A stretch of 53,453 bases of DNA. Origin: Gemmatimonadales bacterium (GTDB lineage Bacteria > Gemmatimonadota > Gemmatimonadetes > Gemmatimonadales > JACORV01). Shown here one piece after another: positions 34,892 to 44,044 of this stretch. The notes under the pieces are model-generated. The model searched no databases and was not told the origin of the DNA. It saw nothing but the letters and a program-made list of their open reading frames with translations. Location: positions 1 through 53,453 of the forward strand of contig JAUYOW010000329.1 of assembly GCA_030697825.1 (NCBI GenBank). The letters are read 5' to 3'. Position 1 is the first letter of the stretch. Each line of letters opens with the position of its first letter. The translations under genes were made by a program, and so were the position numbers.

Positions 34892-35794
34892 TCACCCGTC
34901 GGCCTCGCGCTGCACCGACGCGGCCCGCACGCCGAGCGCTCGCCCCACGGTCTCAGCTCTTCCCGCATCCAGGCCCGCCCGCCGCGCGATCGCGATCGTG
35001 GCGCGGCCCAGCGCCTCGTAGAGTGCCGCGACCTCCGGAGGCACGGCGCGAAGATGCTTGCGGACGGTCTCGACGTCCCCCCGCGCGATAGGCCCTGTCA
35101 GCGCCGCCTCCGGCCCCAGCCGCCCGACGTTGTCCACCGTCGCCCGCGCGATGGGTAGCAGGGCCGCGCGCGCGGTCTCAGGCGTCATTCCCGCTTCCTC
35201 CAGCAGATCCTGGGCGGTCGAAAGGCAGGTGAGCAGGTAGTTCGACGCGAAGACCGCTCCCGCGTGATACGCCGCTTTTGATTCCGGCGCGATGAAGGCG
35301 GGCATCCCGCCCAGGCGGCGCGTGAGTGCGTCAGCCGCTGCTACGGCCTCGAGGTCACCCTCGAGCGCGAAGCACGCGCCCTTGAAGTGCGCCGAGGCGC
35401 GGCCGGGCTCTTCGCCCACCGTCATCAACGGATGCATGGAGCCCAGCGCCGCGCCCTCCGCGGCCAGCGGCTCGAGGACGTCGTGCGTGAGGGCGCCGGA
35501 CAGGTGTAGCGCCACCTGCCCGTGCGCCAGCCCGCCGGCCTCCAGCAGCTCCGCCACGAGCGGGCGGAGCGCATCGTCCCGCACCGCGAGGATCACGACC
35601 CCCGCTTGGCGAAGCCAGGGCGGCGCTCCTCCGGCGGTGAGCTTGAGGCCGCGGGGCGCCGCCTTCGCGCGCCGCCCGTGCACGCCGAGGACCCGCACTC
35701 CCGCGCGCTTGAGCGCCAGCGCGAGCCCCAGCCCCGCCCTGCCGGGTCCGATGATTCCCACCGATGGAACGGCCGCCCCGCCCTTCTTCCTCAC
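34892..35794 (-). CDS. DUF2520 Rossmann-fold oxidoreductase-like protein (ProC/F420-oxidoreductase type)
   Basis: 300 residues from a GTG at 35794 overlapping the upstream stop (GTGA). The N-terminal Rossmann domain has VGIIGPGRAGLGLALALKRA and ILAVRDDALRPL. GSMHPLMTVGE and the helical second half (AAYHAGAVFASNYLLTCLST) match the DUF2520 family, which resembles pyrroline-5-carboxylate reductase and ketopantoate reductase. The substrate is unknown; relatives often sit near pantoate or folate genes, but here it closes a translation/replication operon. Normal length for the family (about 290). Confidence 0.88.
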   Translation of the reverse strand: MRKKGGAAVPSVGIIGPGRAGLGLALALKRAGVRVLGVHGRRAKAAPRGLKLTAGGAPPWLRQAGVVILAVRDDALRPLVAELLEAGGLAHGQVALHLSGALTHDVLEPLAAEGAALGSMHPLMTVGEEPGRASAHFKGACFALEGDLEAVAAADALTRRLGGMPAFIAPESKAAYHAGAVFASNYLLTCLSTAQDLLEEAGMTPETARAALLPIARATVDNVGRLGPEAALTGPIARGDVETVRKHLRAVPPEVAALYEALGRATIAIARRAGLDAGRAETVGRALGVRAASVQREADG

Positions 35795-36597
35795 AGTAGA
35801 TTCTCTATCACCAGGTCCGTCCCTATCGCCGCCAGCAGCACTCCGAAAACCCGCCGCAGCGTCATCACCGGCAGGCGGCGGTTGAGCCACACGCCGAGCG
35901 GCGCGGCGATCACCGCGCCCACGGCCAGCGGCAGTCCGTGAAGCAGGTCCACATGGCCGACCACCCACCCGAACGGCACCGCTGGCGTGGGGGTGAAGAG
36001 ATAGCTCGCCGTGCCGCCGAACGCCGTGACCACGATGACCGCGAGAGAGGTGGGCGCGAGCACCTCGAATGGAAGGTGGAGGACGTAGTACAGCCCCATC
36101 GTCGCCGGGACCCCACCCCCGATGCCGAGCGCCGCCGAGAGCGCCCCGACCGGGACGCCGAGGAGCGCGGCGCCGATGGTGGGCGCGCGGCCCGTCGCCG
36201 GTGCGCCCTTCCGGTGGTCCCGGCGGAGAACCAAGTCGGTCGCCACGGCGAGGAGGAAGAGGCCGAAGCCCACGCGGAGCATGGGGTGCGGCACGCGGGT
36301 CGCGAACGGCGCGGTGGCCGCCGCCGCGACGGCCGAGACGACGGCGAGCGGGAGCGAGGCGCGCCACTTCACGACCTTGAGGCCGCGATACCCGTAGAGC
36401 CCGCGGATCGCCGTGGGCACGATGACCGCCAGGCTGGTCGCGTGGGCCAGCACCGTGGCGTCGCCCGCGGGGACGTGCAGGCGTCCATAAAGCACGTAGA
36501 GGAACGGCACCATGAGCACCCCTCCTCCAATGCCGGTCAGCCCCGAAACGAAGCCGACCAGAGCGCCGACCGCCAGCGCGGCGGCGACGACCGGCAC
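35791..36597 (-). CDS. TauE/SafE-family membrane transporter (putative sulfite/organosulfonate exporter)
   Basis: 268 residues, GTG start overlapping the peptidase stop (TAGTG). About eight hydrophobic segments and the family's paired Gly-rich motifs: VGFVSGLTGIGGGVLMVPFL near the N-terminus and its repeat GALSAALGIGGGVPATMGLY in the second half, an internal duplication. TauE/SafE proteins move sulfite, sulfoacetate or similar anions; the substrate here is not predictable. It is the seventh gene of the coupled operon starting at rpmE. Confidence 0.9.
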   Translation of the reverse strand: MPVVAAALAVGALVGFVSGLTGIGGGVLMVPFLYVLYGRLHVPAGDATVLAHATSLAVIVPTAIRGLYGYRGLKVVKWRASLPLAVVSAVAAAATAPFATRVPHPMLRVGFGLFLLAVATDLVLRRDHRKGAPATGRAPTIGAALLGVPVGALSAALGIGGGVPATMGLYYVLHLPFEVLAPTSLAVIVVTAFGGTASYLFTPTPAVPFGWVVGHVDLLHGLPLAVGAVIAAPLGVWLNRRLPVMTLRRVFGVLLAAIGTDLVIENLL

Positions 36598-38282
36598 TAG
36601 GGGCGCGGCGCCGGAGCCGGCGTCCCGGGTCGGCCGGCGATCGTGAACAGCTCGGTCGGGGTGCGAGCGCGACCAGCGAGCCTCGTCGCCTCGGCGAGCA
36701 CCGGGTCCTCGGTCGCGAGGCGGCGGATCTCACCCGCCCGGCCGAAAGCGAACCGCGCCACCTGCGAGCCGATCTGCCGGTCGATGAAGCCCCCGGTCGC
36801 CGCGAGCGCGCCATCGTCCAGGCGCACGCCCCGCCGCGCCAGAATGCCCAGGAACTGCTGCCTCATCTCGGGCGTCACGCGGAAGGTCGGGCTCGTGACC
36901 GAGTGCCGCGCGCGGGCGTCGAGCGCGAAGGCCGCGAGCGCGTCGGTGTACTTCGCCACGTCGGAGCCGAGCGCCTGCTGGAGCCGCCGCCCGACCGCCG
37001 CCTGCTCGCTGTCCGCCCGCACGATCACGTCCGGCGCGATCCCGCCGCCGCCGCCGATCACGCGGCCGCGGTCGGTGCGGTACGTCTCCACGCGCGTGGT
37101 GTCCCTCCGCGCCGTGGTGTCCCTCCCTGCCGTCGTGTCCCTCCGTGCCGTGGTGTCTATCCGCACCGTTGAGTCGCGCACCGCCGTCTCGTCGTCCGGA
37201 TCGCGCTCCTCGTCGGCGGGTCCGGGGCGCTGGATGCTCCGACCGCTGGGCGTATACCAGCGACCCGTCGTGATCTTGAGCGACGCGTCGTTCGAGAGGG
37301 TGAAGACCGACTGCACCAGCCCCTTGCCGAACGTCGTCGTGCCGACGAGCAGCGCGCGATCGTGGTCCTGGAGAGCGCCGGCCACGATCTCGGACGCGGA
37401 CGCCGAGGCGCCGTTCACGAGCACGACCAGCGGCAGCTCCGGATAGCGCTGGGGCCGGCGGTCGGTGAAGCGGCGGGTGGCCCCGGGCGCGCGGCCGCGC
37501 GTCGCGACGATCTCCTGCCCCGGATTCAGGAACACCTCGGAGACCGCGATGCCCTCGTCGAGCAGGCCGCCGGGGTTGTACCGGAGGTCGAGCACCAGCG
37601 ACCGCATTCCGGCCCCGCGCAGCGAGTCGATCGCCGCCCCGAGCTCCGCCGCCGTCGCCTGGCTGAAGGTGCTCACCTCGATGTAGCCGACGCCGCCGTC
37701 CAGCAGCATCGAGAGCCGTACCGAGCGCGCGTGGATCTGCGCGCGGGTGAGCGTGTAGGTGATGAGGTCGGTGACGCCGGGACGCTCGATCTTGATGGTC
37801 ACCTGCGTCCCCACCGGCCCGCGCAGCGTGCGCACGGCCTCGTCCTGGTTCAGGCGGGCCGTGCTCTGCCCGTTCACCTCGACGATGCGATCGCCGGTCG
37901 TGATGCCGGCCCGCTCGGCCGGCGTCTCCGGCAGCGGCGCCACTACGACGATCGCCCCGTCCCGCACCTCGATCTGGATGCCGAGACCGCCGTAGTTGCC
38001 CGTGGTCTGCTCGGACAGGCTCCGCATATCGCGCCGGTCGAGGAAAACGGTGTATGGGTCACGCAGCTCGCGCAACATCCCGTCGATCGCCATCCGGTAG
38101 AGCTGCCGCTCGTCCAGGGAATCCACGTAGTAATCGGAGACATGCGACAGCACGTCGTCGAAGAGCCGCGCGCTCTGATACACGGTTTCGTCGCGGCGGG
38201 TGCCCTGCTGCATGAACCAGCCGCCCGAGAGGAATGCGGCGACCGCGACGGCGGTGGTGACGATGACACGCTTGCGTGACAT
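36597..38282 (-). CDS. ctp: S41 C-terminal processing peptidase (Ctp)
   Basis: 561 residues from the ATG at 38282 with AGGAAGG upstream. N-terminal TM/signal anchor (about 5-22), Ctp N-terminal helical region, PDZ domain at about 95-180 (NYGGLGIQIEVRDGAIVV, ERAGITTGDRIVEVNGQ), then the protease: LVLDLRYNPGGLLDEG, VLVNGASASASEIVAGAL (Ser295) and TTFGKGLVQ (Lys320), the Ser/Lys dyad. Such periplasmic proteases trim or degrade exported proteins. Between residues about 367 and 400 is an insertion of RRDTTA-type repeats encoded by four 18-bp units. The C-terminal 160 residues are a family extension. Confidence 0.94.
   Translation of the reverse strand: MSRKRVIVTTAVAVAAFLSGGWFMQQGTRRDETVYQSARLFDDVLSHVSDYYVDSLDERQLYRMAIDGMLRELRDPYTVFLDRRDMRSLSEQTTGNYGGLGIQIEVRDGAIVVVAPLPETPAERAGITTGDRIVEVNGQSTARLNQDEAVRTLRGPVGTQVTIKIERPGVTDLITYTLTRAQIHARSVRLSMLLDGGVGYIEVSTFSQATAAELGAAIDSLRGAGMRSLVLDLRYNPGGLLDEGIAVSEVFLNPGQEIVATRGRAPGATRRFTDRRPQRYPELPLVVLVNGASASASEIVAGALQDHDRALLVGTTTFGKGLVQSVFTLSNDASLKITTGRWYTPSGRSIQRPGPADEERDPDDETAVRDSTVRIDTTARRDTTAGRDTTARRDTTRVETYRTDRGRVIGGGGGIAPDVIVRADSEQAAVGRRLQQALGSDVAKYTDALAAFALDARARHSVTSPTFRVTPEMRQQFLGILARRGVRLDDGALAATGGFIDRQIGSQVARFAFGRAGEIRRLATEDPVLAEATRLAGRARTPTELFTIAGRPGTPAPAPRP
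37096..37167. repeat. 18-bp tandem repeat x4 within ctp
   Basis: Four copies of a unit like GTGGTGTCCCTCCGCGCC encode repeated A-R-R-D-T-T in the peptidase, in a loop before the C-terminal part. In-frame unit length means copy-number change would keep the reading frame. Confidence 0.75.
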
Positions 38283-38310
38283 GGACCCTTCCTGGCGGGA
38301 CTGCGGGATG

Positions 38311-38988
38311 TTACCCCGCGACCCGGGAAAACGTTTGCGGAAACCGGCCGGCGAGCGCGTCCCACAGCTCATCGTGGACGGCGCCGAAGGGCCGGTCGGC
38401 CGATAGATGAAGGATGTTCGGGGCGGCGGCGTTGCGAAAGGCCTCCGCCACCCTGCGATGGAACCCGGTGTCGGCCCGCTCGATCTTGTCGGGCGCCTTG
38501 CCCTCGGCCGCCTGCCTTGCCTGCCCCGCCTCTACCGGGATGTCCAACACGACGTACAGATCTGGCTGAAGTCCCCCCGTGGCAAGAGCGATGGCCCCTT
38601 CGACCCTGGCCAGGTCCAGCCCGCGCCCGGCGGCCTGGTAGCACCGCGTGGACAGCTCGAACCGGTCGGCCAGCACCACCTGCCCGCTCTCCAGCGCCGG
38701 ACGGATCACCCGCTGCACCAGGTCGGCGCGGGCAGTGAGGAAGAGGAACAGCTCCGACGCCGCGGAAAGGTCGTGCGGGGCGTGCAGGATTAGCTGCCGC
38801 GCCGCTTCGGCGACGGGCGTCCCTCCCGGCTCGCGCACCACCACAGGCTCCCGCCCAAGCCCGCGAAGCCGCTCAGCAAGCCTCATTAGTTGGGACGTCT
38901 TCCCGGCGCCCTCGATGCCCTCGAGGGCCACGAAGATGCCGCTGCTCGCGCTGCCACTACCCAAGGGAGATGATCCTGCTGTCAACAC
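38311..38988 (-). CDS. tmk: Thymidylate kinase
   Basis: 225 residues from a GTG at 38988 preceded by GAGGAAGG; the first 16 residues are a Ser/Gly-rich leader, so a later start is possible. P-loop FVALEGIEGAGKTSQL, the DR(Y/F)-type motif ADRFELSTRCYQ (substrate site), and the LID region DIPVEAGQARQAAEGKAPDK. The enzyme phosphorylates dTMP to dTDP. It overlaps the YlbF-like gene by 32 nt and precedes ctp. Confidence 0.92.
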   Translation of the reverse strand: MLTAGSSPLGSGSASSGIFVALEGIEGAGKTSQLMRLAERLRGLGREPVVVREPGGTPVAEAARQLILHAPHDLSAASELFLFLTARADLVQRVIRPALESGQVVLADRFELSTRCYQAAGRGLDLARVEGAIALATGGLQPDLYVVLDIPVEAGQARQAAEGKAPDKIERADTGFHRRVAEAFRNAAAPNILHLSADRPFGAVHDELWDALAGRFPQTFSRVAG

Positions 38989-39310
38989 CCTTCCTCATCC
39001 CTTCGAGTATCTGCTCGTTGACCTTGTACATCAGCTTGTCGAAGTTCGCCTGGGCAGCCACCACGCCCTGATACAGCGGATGCCCCTGCACCCCGCTGAT
39101 CACCTGGTCCAGCTCCGTCTGCTGCTCCGGCTTGGGCGCCTCGCCGCGGTCGGCCTGATCCGCCAGGGCCAACTGCAACCCGCGCAGCTTGTCCAGTGCG
39201 ATGCGCAGCTCGGCCTCACCCATCATGCGCTCGTTGGCGCGCTTCAGCCCCTGGTACTCGTCGCTCTGGCCGAGCAGTCGGCCCAGCTCCAGCGCCCGCT
39301 CAACGATCAT
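38957..39310 (-). CDS. YlbF/YmcA-family protein
   Basis: 117 residues from the ATG at 39310, overlapping the prmC end by 11 nt. All-helical: ALELGRLLGQSDEYQGLKRA, ALDKLRGLQLALADQA, and VVAAQANFDKLMYKVNEQIL, the conserved C-terminal helix pattern of YlbF/YmcA proteins. In Bacillus these form a complex with YaaT that helps RNase Y mature mRNAs and affects competence and sporulation. In diderms the role is not established. Operonic with prfA, prmC and tmk. Confidence 0.82.
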   Translation of the reverse strand: MIVERALELGRLLGQSDEYQGLKRANERMMGEAELRIALDKLRGLQLALADQADRGEAPKPEQQTELDQVISGVQGHPLYQGVVAAQANFDKLMYKVNEQILEGMRKGVDSRIISLG

Positions 39311-40196
39311 CGGAATGTCCCGGTTGGCGGCCCTGCACGTAGCGCGGGCGCCCGAAAAGGTCCGTTCCGACCTCGACGCATTCGAAGCCGGCCATGCTTG
39401 CCACATCCGCCGTGTCGGTCGCGCGACGGGAATCCACTTCGAGCGCGAGCAATCCGCCCGGCAGGAGCGCGTCCCTGGCCTGAGCGATCAGCTCGCGCAT
39501 CAATCCCATGCCGTCCGGCCCGCCGTGGAGCGCGAGCATCGGCTCGTACTCGCGTACCGAGGGATCAAGCCCCTCCCATTCATCCGTGGCGACATAGGGC
39601 GGGTTGCTCACCACGACGTCCACCGGCTCGCCGAACAACGGCTCGAGCAGGTGGCCTCGGCGGAAGCTGATGCGCTCCTTCGCGCCCAGGGCCGCGGCGT
39701 TCTCGATGGCGAGGCTGAGCGCCTCGTTCGACTGGTCGATGGCGATGATGCCCGACACCGGCGCCTCCAGCGCTAGCGCGATGGCGATGGCGCCGGAGCC
39801 GGTCCCGACGTCGGCGACGAGGGGCGGTACGGCGTTACGGCGGTGCGGCGGTGCGACGGCGCCGGGCGAAGCACGCTCCACCCATCGAACCACCAGCTCC
39901 ACCAGCCCCTCCGTCTCCGGCCGCGGGATCAGTACCCGCCGGTCTACCCTCAGCCAGTGACCACGGAAGTTGGCGCGGCCGGCGGCATATGCCTGGGGCC
40001 AACCCTCAGCCCTTCGCGCCGCCGCTTCCCTGAACCGCGTCCGCACCGACGGCGCGACCGGCCGCTCGCGGTCGAGCCACGCCGCGCTGGTCGCCCCGCA
40101 GACGACGGCGGCGTACAGCTCCTCCGCTTCGCGCCGCGGATCGGCAACGCCGGCGGCCTGGAGCACGGCGCAGGCGTCGTCGAAGGCGTCACCCAT
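39300..40196 (-). CDS. prmC: Peptide chain release factor N5-glutamine methyltransferase PrmC
   Basis: 298 residues, ATG at 40196 overlapping prfA by 8 nt. N-terminal helical domain, then a SAM-binding Rossmann fold with VADVGTGSGAIAIALALEAP and the catalytic NPPYVA motif (VVSNPPYVATDEW), which binds the Gln of the GGQ loop. It methylates that Gln in release factors RF1/RF2. Its substrate RF1 (prfA) is the adjacent gene, the classical pairing. Confidence 0.95.
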   Translation of the reverse strand: MGDAFDDACAVLQAAGVADPRREAEELYAAVVCGATSAAWLDRERPVAPSVRTRFREAAARRAEGWPQAYAAGRANFRGHWLRVDRRVLIPRPETEGLVELVVRWVERASPGAVAPPHRRNAVPPLVADVGTGSGAIAIALALEAPVSGIIAIDQSNEALSLAIENAAALGAKERISFRRGHLLEPLFGEPVDVVVSNPPYVATDEWEGLDPSVREYEPMLALHGGPDGMGLMRELIAQARDALLPGGLLALEVDSRRATDTADVASMAGFECVEVGTDLFGRPRYVQGRQPGHSDDR

Positions 40197-41277
40197 CGAG
40201 CTCTTCCTGCCGCTGCGCCTTCAGCGCCAGCACGACTTCCGTCAACTCACCGTCCAGCACTCCCTGGAGGTTGTGCACCGACAGCCCGATCCGATGATCG
40301 GTCACCCGGCTCTGCGGGAAGTTGTAGGTGCGGATCTTGGCCGACCGGTCACCGGTGCCCACCATGGCGCGCCGCTCGCGCGACCGCGCCGCCTCCTGGT
40401 CCGAGATCATCTTGTCGAGCAGGCGCGACCGCAGGACCTCCATAGCCTTGACCTTGTTCTGGAGCTGGGACTTCTGGTCCTGGCACTGCACCACGAGCCC
40501 GGTAGGCAGATGCGTGATGCGGACTGCGCTGTCCGTCGTGTTGACGCTCTGCCCTCCCGGACCGCCCGAGCGGAAAACGTCGATGCGCAGGTCCTTGTCC
40601 TCGATCTTGACGTCGATCTCCTCGGCTTCCGGAAGGACGGCGACCGTGGCGGCCGAGGTGTGGATCCGCCCCGCGGACTCGGTGGCCGGCACCCGCTGGA
40701 CCCGATGCACGCCCGATTCACTGCGCAGGTCGCCGAAGGCGTTGGACCCCCGGACGGCGAAGATCGCTTCCTTTATCCCCCCCACGTTGCCCTGCGACAG
40801 CGAGATGATCTCGACCTGGTGGCCCCGCCGCTCGGCGTACCGGGTGTACATGCGGAAGAGGTCGGAGGCGAAGAGCGACGCTTCGTCTCCCCCGGTTCCA
40901 GCGCGTATCTCCACGATGGCATCGCGGTCGTCGAGAGGGTCGCGTAGGGTGAGCAGGTCGGTCAGCTCGGCCTCGAGCTTGGTCACCTGCGGCTCGAGCG
41001 CAGCCACCTCCTGGCGCGCCAGCGCCCCCATCTCGGGGTCGCCGGAATCGGCCAGCTCTCGGGCGGCGGACAGCTCTTCCTGGAGCTTCATGAAAAACCG
41101 CCCCGAGCGCACTATGGGCTCGAAGCGGGCGTTCTCACGTCCCAGTGATTTGAGCTTGGAGGAATCCCGCGCCGTGGCAGGGTCCGCCAGCTCGGCGGCG
41201 ACCTGCTCGGCGCGAGCTAGCGCGGCCGCGAGGCGGCCGCGCAAATCAGCTTTCGGCCGAGCTCCGGTACTTAGCAC
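40189..41277 (-). CDS. prfA: Peptide chain release factor 1
   Basis: 362 residues with a GTG start at 41277, inside the rpmE 3' end; the true start may be a few codons later as no Shine-Dalgarno is clear. Class I release factor: the catalytic GGQ in [20 protein letters not shown], the codon-recognition region with [12 protein letters not shown], and [15 protein letters not shown] near the C-terminus. PxT (PAT here, RF1-type) in the anticodon loop supports RF1, reading UAA and UAG. Paired with prmC and rpmE in a common bacterial order. Confidence 0.95.
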   Translation of the reverse strand: MLSTGARPKADLRGRLAAALARAEQVAAELADPATARDSSKLKSLGRENARFEPIVRSGRFFMKLQEELSAARELADSGDPEMGALARQEVAALEPQVTKLEAELTDLLTLRDPLDDRDAIVEIRAGTGGDEASLFASDLFRMYTRYAERRGHQVEIISLSQGNVGGIKEAIFAVRGSNAFGDLRSESGVHRVQRVPATESAGRIHTSAATVAVLPEAEEIDVKIEDKDLRIDVFRSGGPGGQSVNTTDSAVRITHLPTGLVVQCQDQKSQLQNKVKAMEVLRSRLLDKMISDQEAARSRERRAMVGTGDRSAKIRTYNFPQSRVTDHRIGLSVHNLQGVLDGELTEVVLALKAQRQEELDG

Positions 41278-41455
41278 GGAACCGCTCGACGCGGCCCGCG
41301 GTGTCCACCAGCCTCTGCTTGCCCGTGAAGAAGGGGTGGCACTTGGCGCAGATCTCGAGGTGAATCGACTTGGCAGTCGAGCGCGTCTTCCAGGAGTTCC
41401 CGCAGGCGCACACCACGGTCACGGTATGATAGTCGGGATGAATGGCTGCTTTCAC
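41246..41455 (-). CDS. rpmE: 50S ribosomal protein L31
   Basis: 69 residues from a GTG at 41455, giving [20 protein letters not shown], the normal L31 start; a longer frame to 41548 is spurious. The zinc form is shown by CACGNSW and CAKCHPFF (CxC and CxxC). It sits at the top of the eight-gene coupled operon through prfA, prmC, ylbF-like, tmk, ctp, tauE-like and DUF2520. A 163-bp divergent spacer to the Crp/Fnr gene holds the promoter(s). Confidence 0.94.
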   Translation of the reverse strand: MKAAIHPDYHTVTVVCACGNSWKTRSTAKSIHLEICAKCHPFFTGKQRLVDTAGRVERFRAKYRSSAES

Positions 41456-41618
41456 GAACTCCGTCTCCACCCGCTGAAGGTCGGTCGAACCGGCCGCAAA
41501 TATAACCGGGACCGCGACTTGGCGACAAGGTGAGTCGGGTCCGGCCATTTGACACCCGCCGAACCGAACGGTAAACTTCGCGCAAACACGTACTTAGCCC
41601 CTCTCGCGCCGGAACAGC

Positions 41619-42293
41619 ATGTCAGCGACCGACGTCTTGCAACGGGTTCCGCTATTCACCGACCTCAACGAGGCTGAGCTGGCTCGCTTCGCCGAGGTGA
41701 CGCGGGAGCGGGAGTACCCCAAGAACAGCGTTATCCTCTTCGAGGATGACCCCGGCGACGCGCTGTACATCGTCTCCACCGGCCAGGTAAAAGTCGTGCT
41801 CATCGGCGAGGACGGACGGGAGGTCATCCTCTCCGTCCTGAGCGACGGCGATTTCTTCGGGGAAATGGCCATCATCGACGACGAGCCCCGCAGCGCGCAC
41901 GTCATCGCCATGAAGGACTCCCACCTGCTCGTGCTCCGTCGCGAGGCTTTCCAGGCCCAGCTCGAGCAAAATCCCAAGATCGCGCTGAAACTGCTCCGGG
42001 TGCTGGTCCAGCGGCTCCGCCGTGCCGACGAGAAGATCGGCGGCCTGGTGCTGCTGGACGTGAACGGCCGCGTGGCGCAGCTTCTCCTCGACCTGGCGGA
42101 GGAGAGTGGCGGGCCCAAGATCACCCGACGCCTCACCCACCACACGATCGCACAGATGATCGGCAGCTCTCGCGAGACGGTCTCGCGCGCGATGCGGGAG
42201 TTGGTGGAGCGCGGCTTCATCGAGGTGAGCCGGCGCGAGATCACGATCAGGCAGCGCGATTCCCTGCACTCCCTGGCCGGCTCGAAAGCGTGA
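41619..42293 (+). CDS. Crp/Fnr-family transcription regulator
   Basis: 224 residues. The N-terminal cyclic-nucleotide-binding beta-roll has ILFEDDPGDALYIVSTGQVK and a phosphate-binding cassette GEMAIIDDEPRSAHVIA (Gly, Glu, Arg, Ser/Ala positions kept), then a dimer helix. The C-terminal winged helix has THHTIAQMIGSSRETVSRAM, the Crp recognition helix with the conserved RETVSR. No Cys cluster, so it is not an Fnr-type oxygen sensor; the ligand may be cAMP or another nucleotide. Divergent from rpmE. A cNMP-domain protein is also present at 25890. Confidence 0.93.
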   Translation: MSATDVLQRVPLFTDLNEAELARFAEVTREREYPKNSVILFEDDPGDALYIVSTGQVKVVLIGEDGREVILSVLSDGDFFGEMAIIDDEPRSAHVIAMKDSHLLVLRREAFQAQLEQNPKIALKLLRVLVQRLRRADEKIGGLVLLDVNGRVAQLLLDLAEESGGPKITRRLTHHTIAQMIGSSRETVSRAMRELVERGFIEVSRREITIRQRDSLHSLAGSKA

Positions 42294-42383
42294 GGAGCGT
42301 CACGACGTGCGAGTGACCCGTTTCCTAGTCCCAGAAGCCCCCTTTCGGGTAGCTTTCGGCGTGCGCGTGGCGTCGACCCGGAG

Positions 42384-43250
42384 ATGAGCGCTTCTGTCAC
42401 CTTCTGGGGCACGCGCGGAACGGTGCCTACCCCCGGCGCGCAGACGGCGCGACTGGGCGGCAACACCGCGTGCGTCGAGGTGCAGGACGGGGACGGTAAC
42501 CTCGTCATCCTGGATGCCGGCACGGGCATCCGGGGTCTCGGCAAGCAGCTGCTGAGCCGGATCGGGACCAACGGGGTGCGGGCCGACATCATCCTGTCGC
42601 ACGCGCACTGGGACCACATCCAGGGGCTCCCCTATTTCGCCCCGCTGTTCCTCAAGGGGAACGTGCTCCGGGTGTGGGGACCCAAGCAGGGCGACGTGGC
42701 GATGGAGACGATCCTGCGGCAGCTGATGCAGCCGGTCGTCTTCCCGGTGCCGCTCGACGCGCTGGCAGCTACGCTCGAGGTGCAGCACGTGGGCGCCGAC
42801 CCGATCATCACGGCCGGCTGCACCATCACCTCGATGCGCGTACGCCACCCCGCGGTGACTCTGGGGTACAAGCTTGCGATGCCAGGCGGCCGCACGGTGG
42901 TGTACGTGACGGACGACGAGCTTGGCCCCGCGGGCGAGTACGACGTCGGATCGAACTGGCGGAAGCGGTTCGTGGACTTCATAGGCGGGGCGGACCTGCT
43001 GATCCACGACGCGATGTACACGCCGGAGGAGTACGACGCCCACGCCGGCTGGGGGCACTCGACCTTCGTCGAGGCGGTGGACTTGGCGCATGAGGCCGGC
43101 GTGAAGCGGCTGGCGCTCTTCCACCACGAGCCCGAGCACAGCGACGACGCGATGGACGTGATCGTGTCGCGGGCGCGGGAAGTAGCCGGGAAGCAACGCG
43201 GAGCGCTGGAGGTATGCGCTGCCGCCGAAGGATTGACGATCGAGCTGTAG
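42384..43250 (+). CDS. MBL-fold metallo-hydrolase
   Basis: 288 residues. The N-terminal beta strand VTFWGTRGTVPTPGAQTARLGGNT is typical of the phosphodiesterase/RNase Z-related MBL group. The metal motif is HAHWDH (the HxHxDH form), followed by later ligands: DDEL, a Ser/Gly loop VIYVTDDELGPAG-type, and HSTFVEAVDLA, HHEPEHSDD. It probably cleaves a phosphodiester or nucleotide-derived signal, but the substrate is not known. It follows the Crp/Fnr gene by 90 bp on the same strand. The start ATG is close to a GGAG site. Confidence 0.85.
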   Translation: MSASVTFWGTRGTVPTPGAQTARLGGNTACVEVQDGDGNLVILDAGTGIRGLGKQLLSRIGTNGVRADIILSHAHWDHIQGLPYFAPLFLKGNVLRVWGPKQGDVAMETILRQLMQPVVFPVPLDALAATLEVQHVGADPIITAGCTITSMRVRHPAVTLGYKLAMPGGRTVVYVTDDELGPAGEYDVGSNWRKRFVDFIGGADLLIHDAMYTPEEYDAHAGWGHSTFVEAVDLAHEAGVKRLALFHHEPEHSDDAMDVIVSRAREVAGKQRGALEVCAAAEGLTIEL

Positions 43251-43300
43251 CGCGCCGGCGCGTTGGCGCGTCAATAGGTCTCTCACCGGAGGTCGCACGT

Positions 43301-44044
43301 ATGAAGCGGTTGGCAGCGGGAACCTCAGCCTTGGCGCTGGCCGCGCTGTTCGTGGCGATGCCGGCCCGGGCGCAGCAGCGGCCTCCGGCACCGGCCGCCG
43401 GCCAGCAGGACGCGCGGCCGGGGATGGCCGTGCTCGATTTCGACATCGGCGCGACTATCGGCCAGGACCCGGACGACTACCAGGCCCTCAGGCGCGGACT
43501 CGCTTCGATGACCATCGGCGAGATCGCGGTGAACCCCGCGGTCCGCGTGGTCGAGCGCGCTCAGCTCCAGCAGATCCTCCAGGAGCAGAACCTGGGGCGC
43601 GAGGGGCGGGTCGAAGCTAACACGATCGTCCAGATCGGCCGGCTGATCGGCGCCAGGTACATGGTCACCGGCACGCTGTACGACGTGCGCGGATCGTTCC
43701 GCATCGACGCGCGGCTCTTCGACGCGGAGACGGGTCAGATCCTGCGCACCCAGCGGGTCACGGGCCGGCTCGACAACGTCTTCGAGCTGGTCTCGCAACT
43801 CGCGACGCAGCTCATGCGAGACGCCAACCTCCCGCCCCTGGAGCGGCGGGTGCAGGAGGAGCGCCAGCGCCAGGGCAATCCGCCCACCCAGGCGGTGATG
43901 GCCTACTCGCGCGGGGTGCTCTACGCCGACCGCGGCGACACGAACCGGGCGGTGGAGCAGTACCGGGCGGCGCTCACGGCGTTCCCCAACTACACCCAAG
44001 CCCGCACTGATTGCAACCGCTTGCAGCAGGGCGCCTGTGCGTGA
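43301..44044 (+). CDS. CsgG/HfaB-like exported protein with C-terminal TPR-like unit
   Basis: 247 residues from the ATG at 43301 with GGAGG 8 nt upstream. Signal peptide (ALAALFVAMPARAQQ). The core is AVLDFDIGATIGQDPDDYQA, NPAVRVVERAQLQQILQEQN, IGARYMVTGTLYDVRGSFRI and TGQILRTQRVTGRLDNVFEL, the alpha/beta fold of CsgG/HfaB-like proteins (TolB/FlgO-related). The C-terminal YSRGVLYADRGDTNRAVEQY is one TPR-like helix pair. There is no lipobox Cys, so it is a soluble periplasmic form rather than a CsgG pore. It precedes mlaE by 12 nt. Confidence 0.8.
   Translation: MKRLAAGTSALALAALFVAMPARAQQRPPAPAAGQQDARPGMAVLDFDIGATIGQDPDDYQALRRGLASMTIGEIAVNPAVRVVERAQLQQILQEQNLGREGRVEANTIVQIGRLIGARYMVTGTLYDVRGSFRIDARLFDAETGQILRTQRVTGRLDNVFELVSQLATQLMRDANLPPLERRVQEERQRQGNPPTQAVMAYSRGVLYADRGDTNRAVEQYRAALTAFPNYTQARTDCNRLQQGACA

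Noticed and set aside
40189-41548. Extended L31 start at 41548 giving 100 residues
   Set aside because: The extra N-terminus has no counterpart in L31; the GTG at 41455 gives the canonical start.
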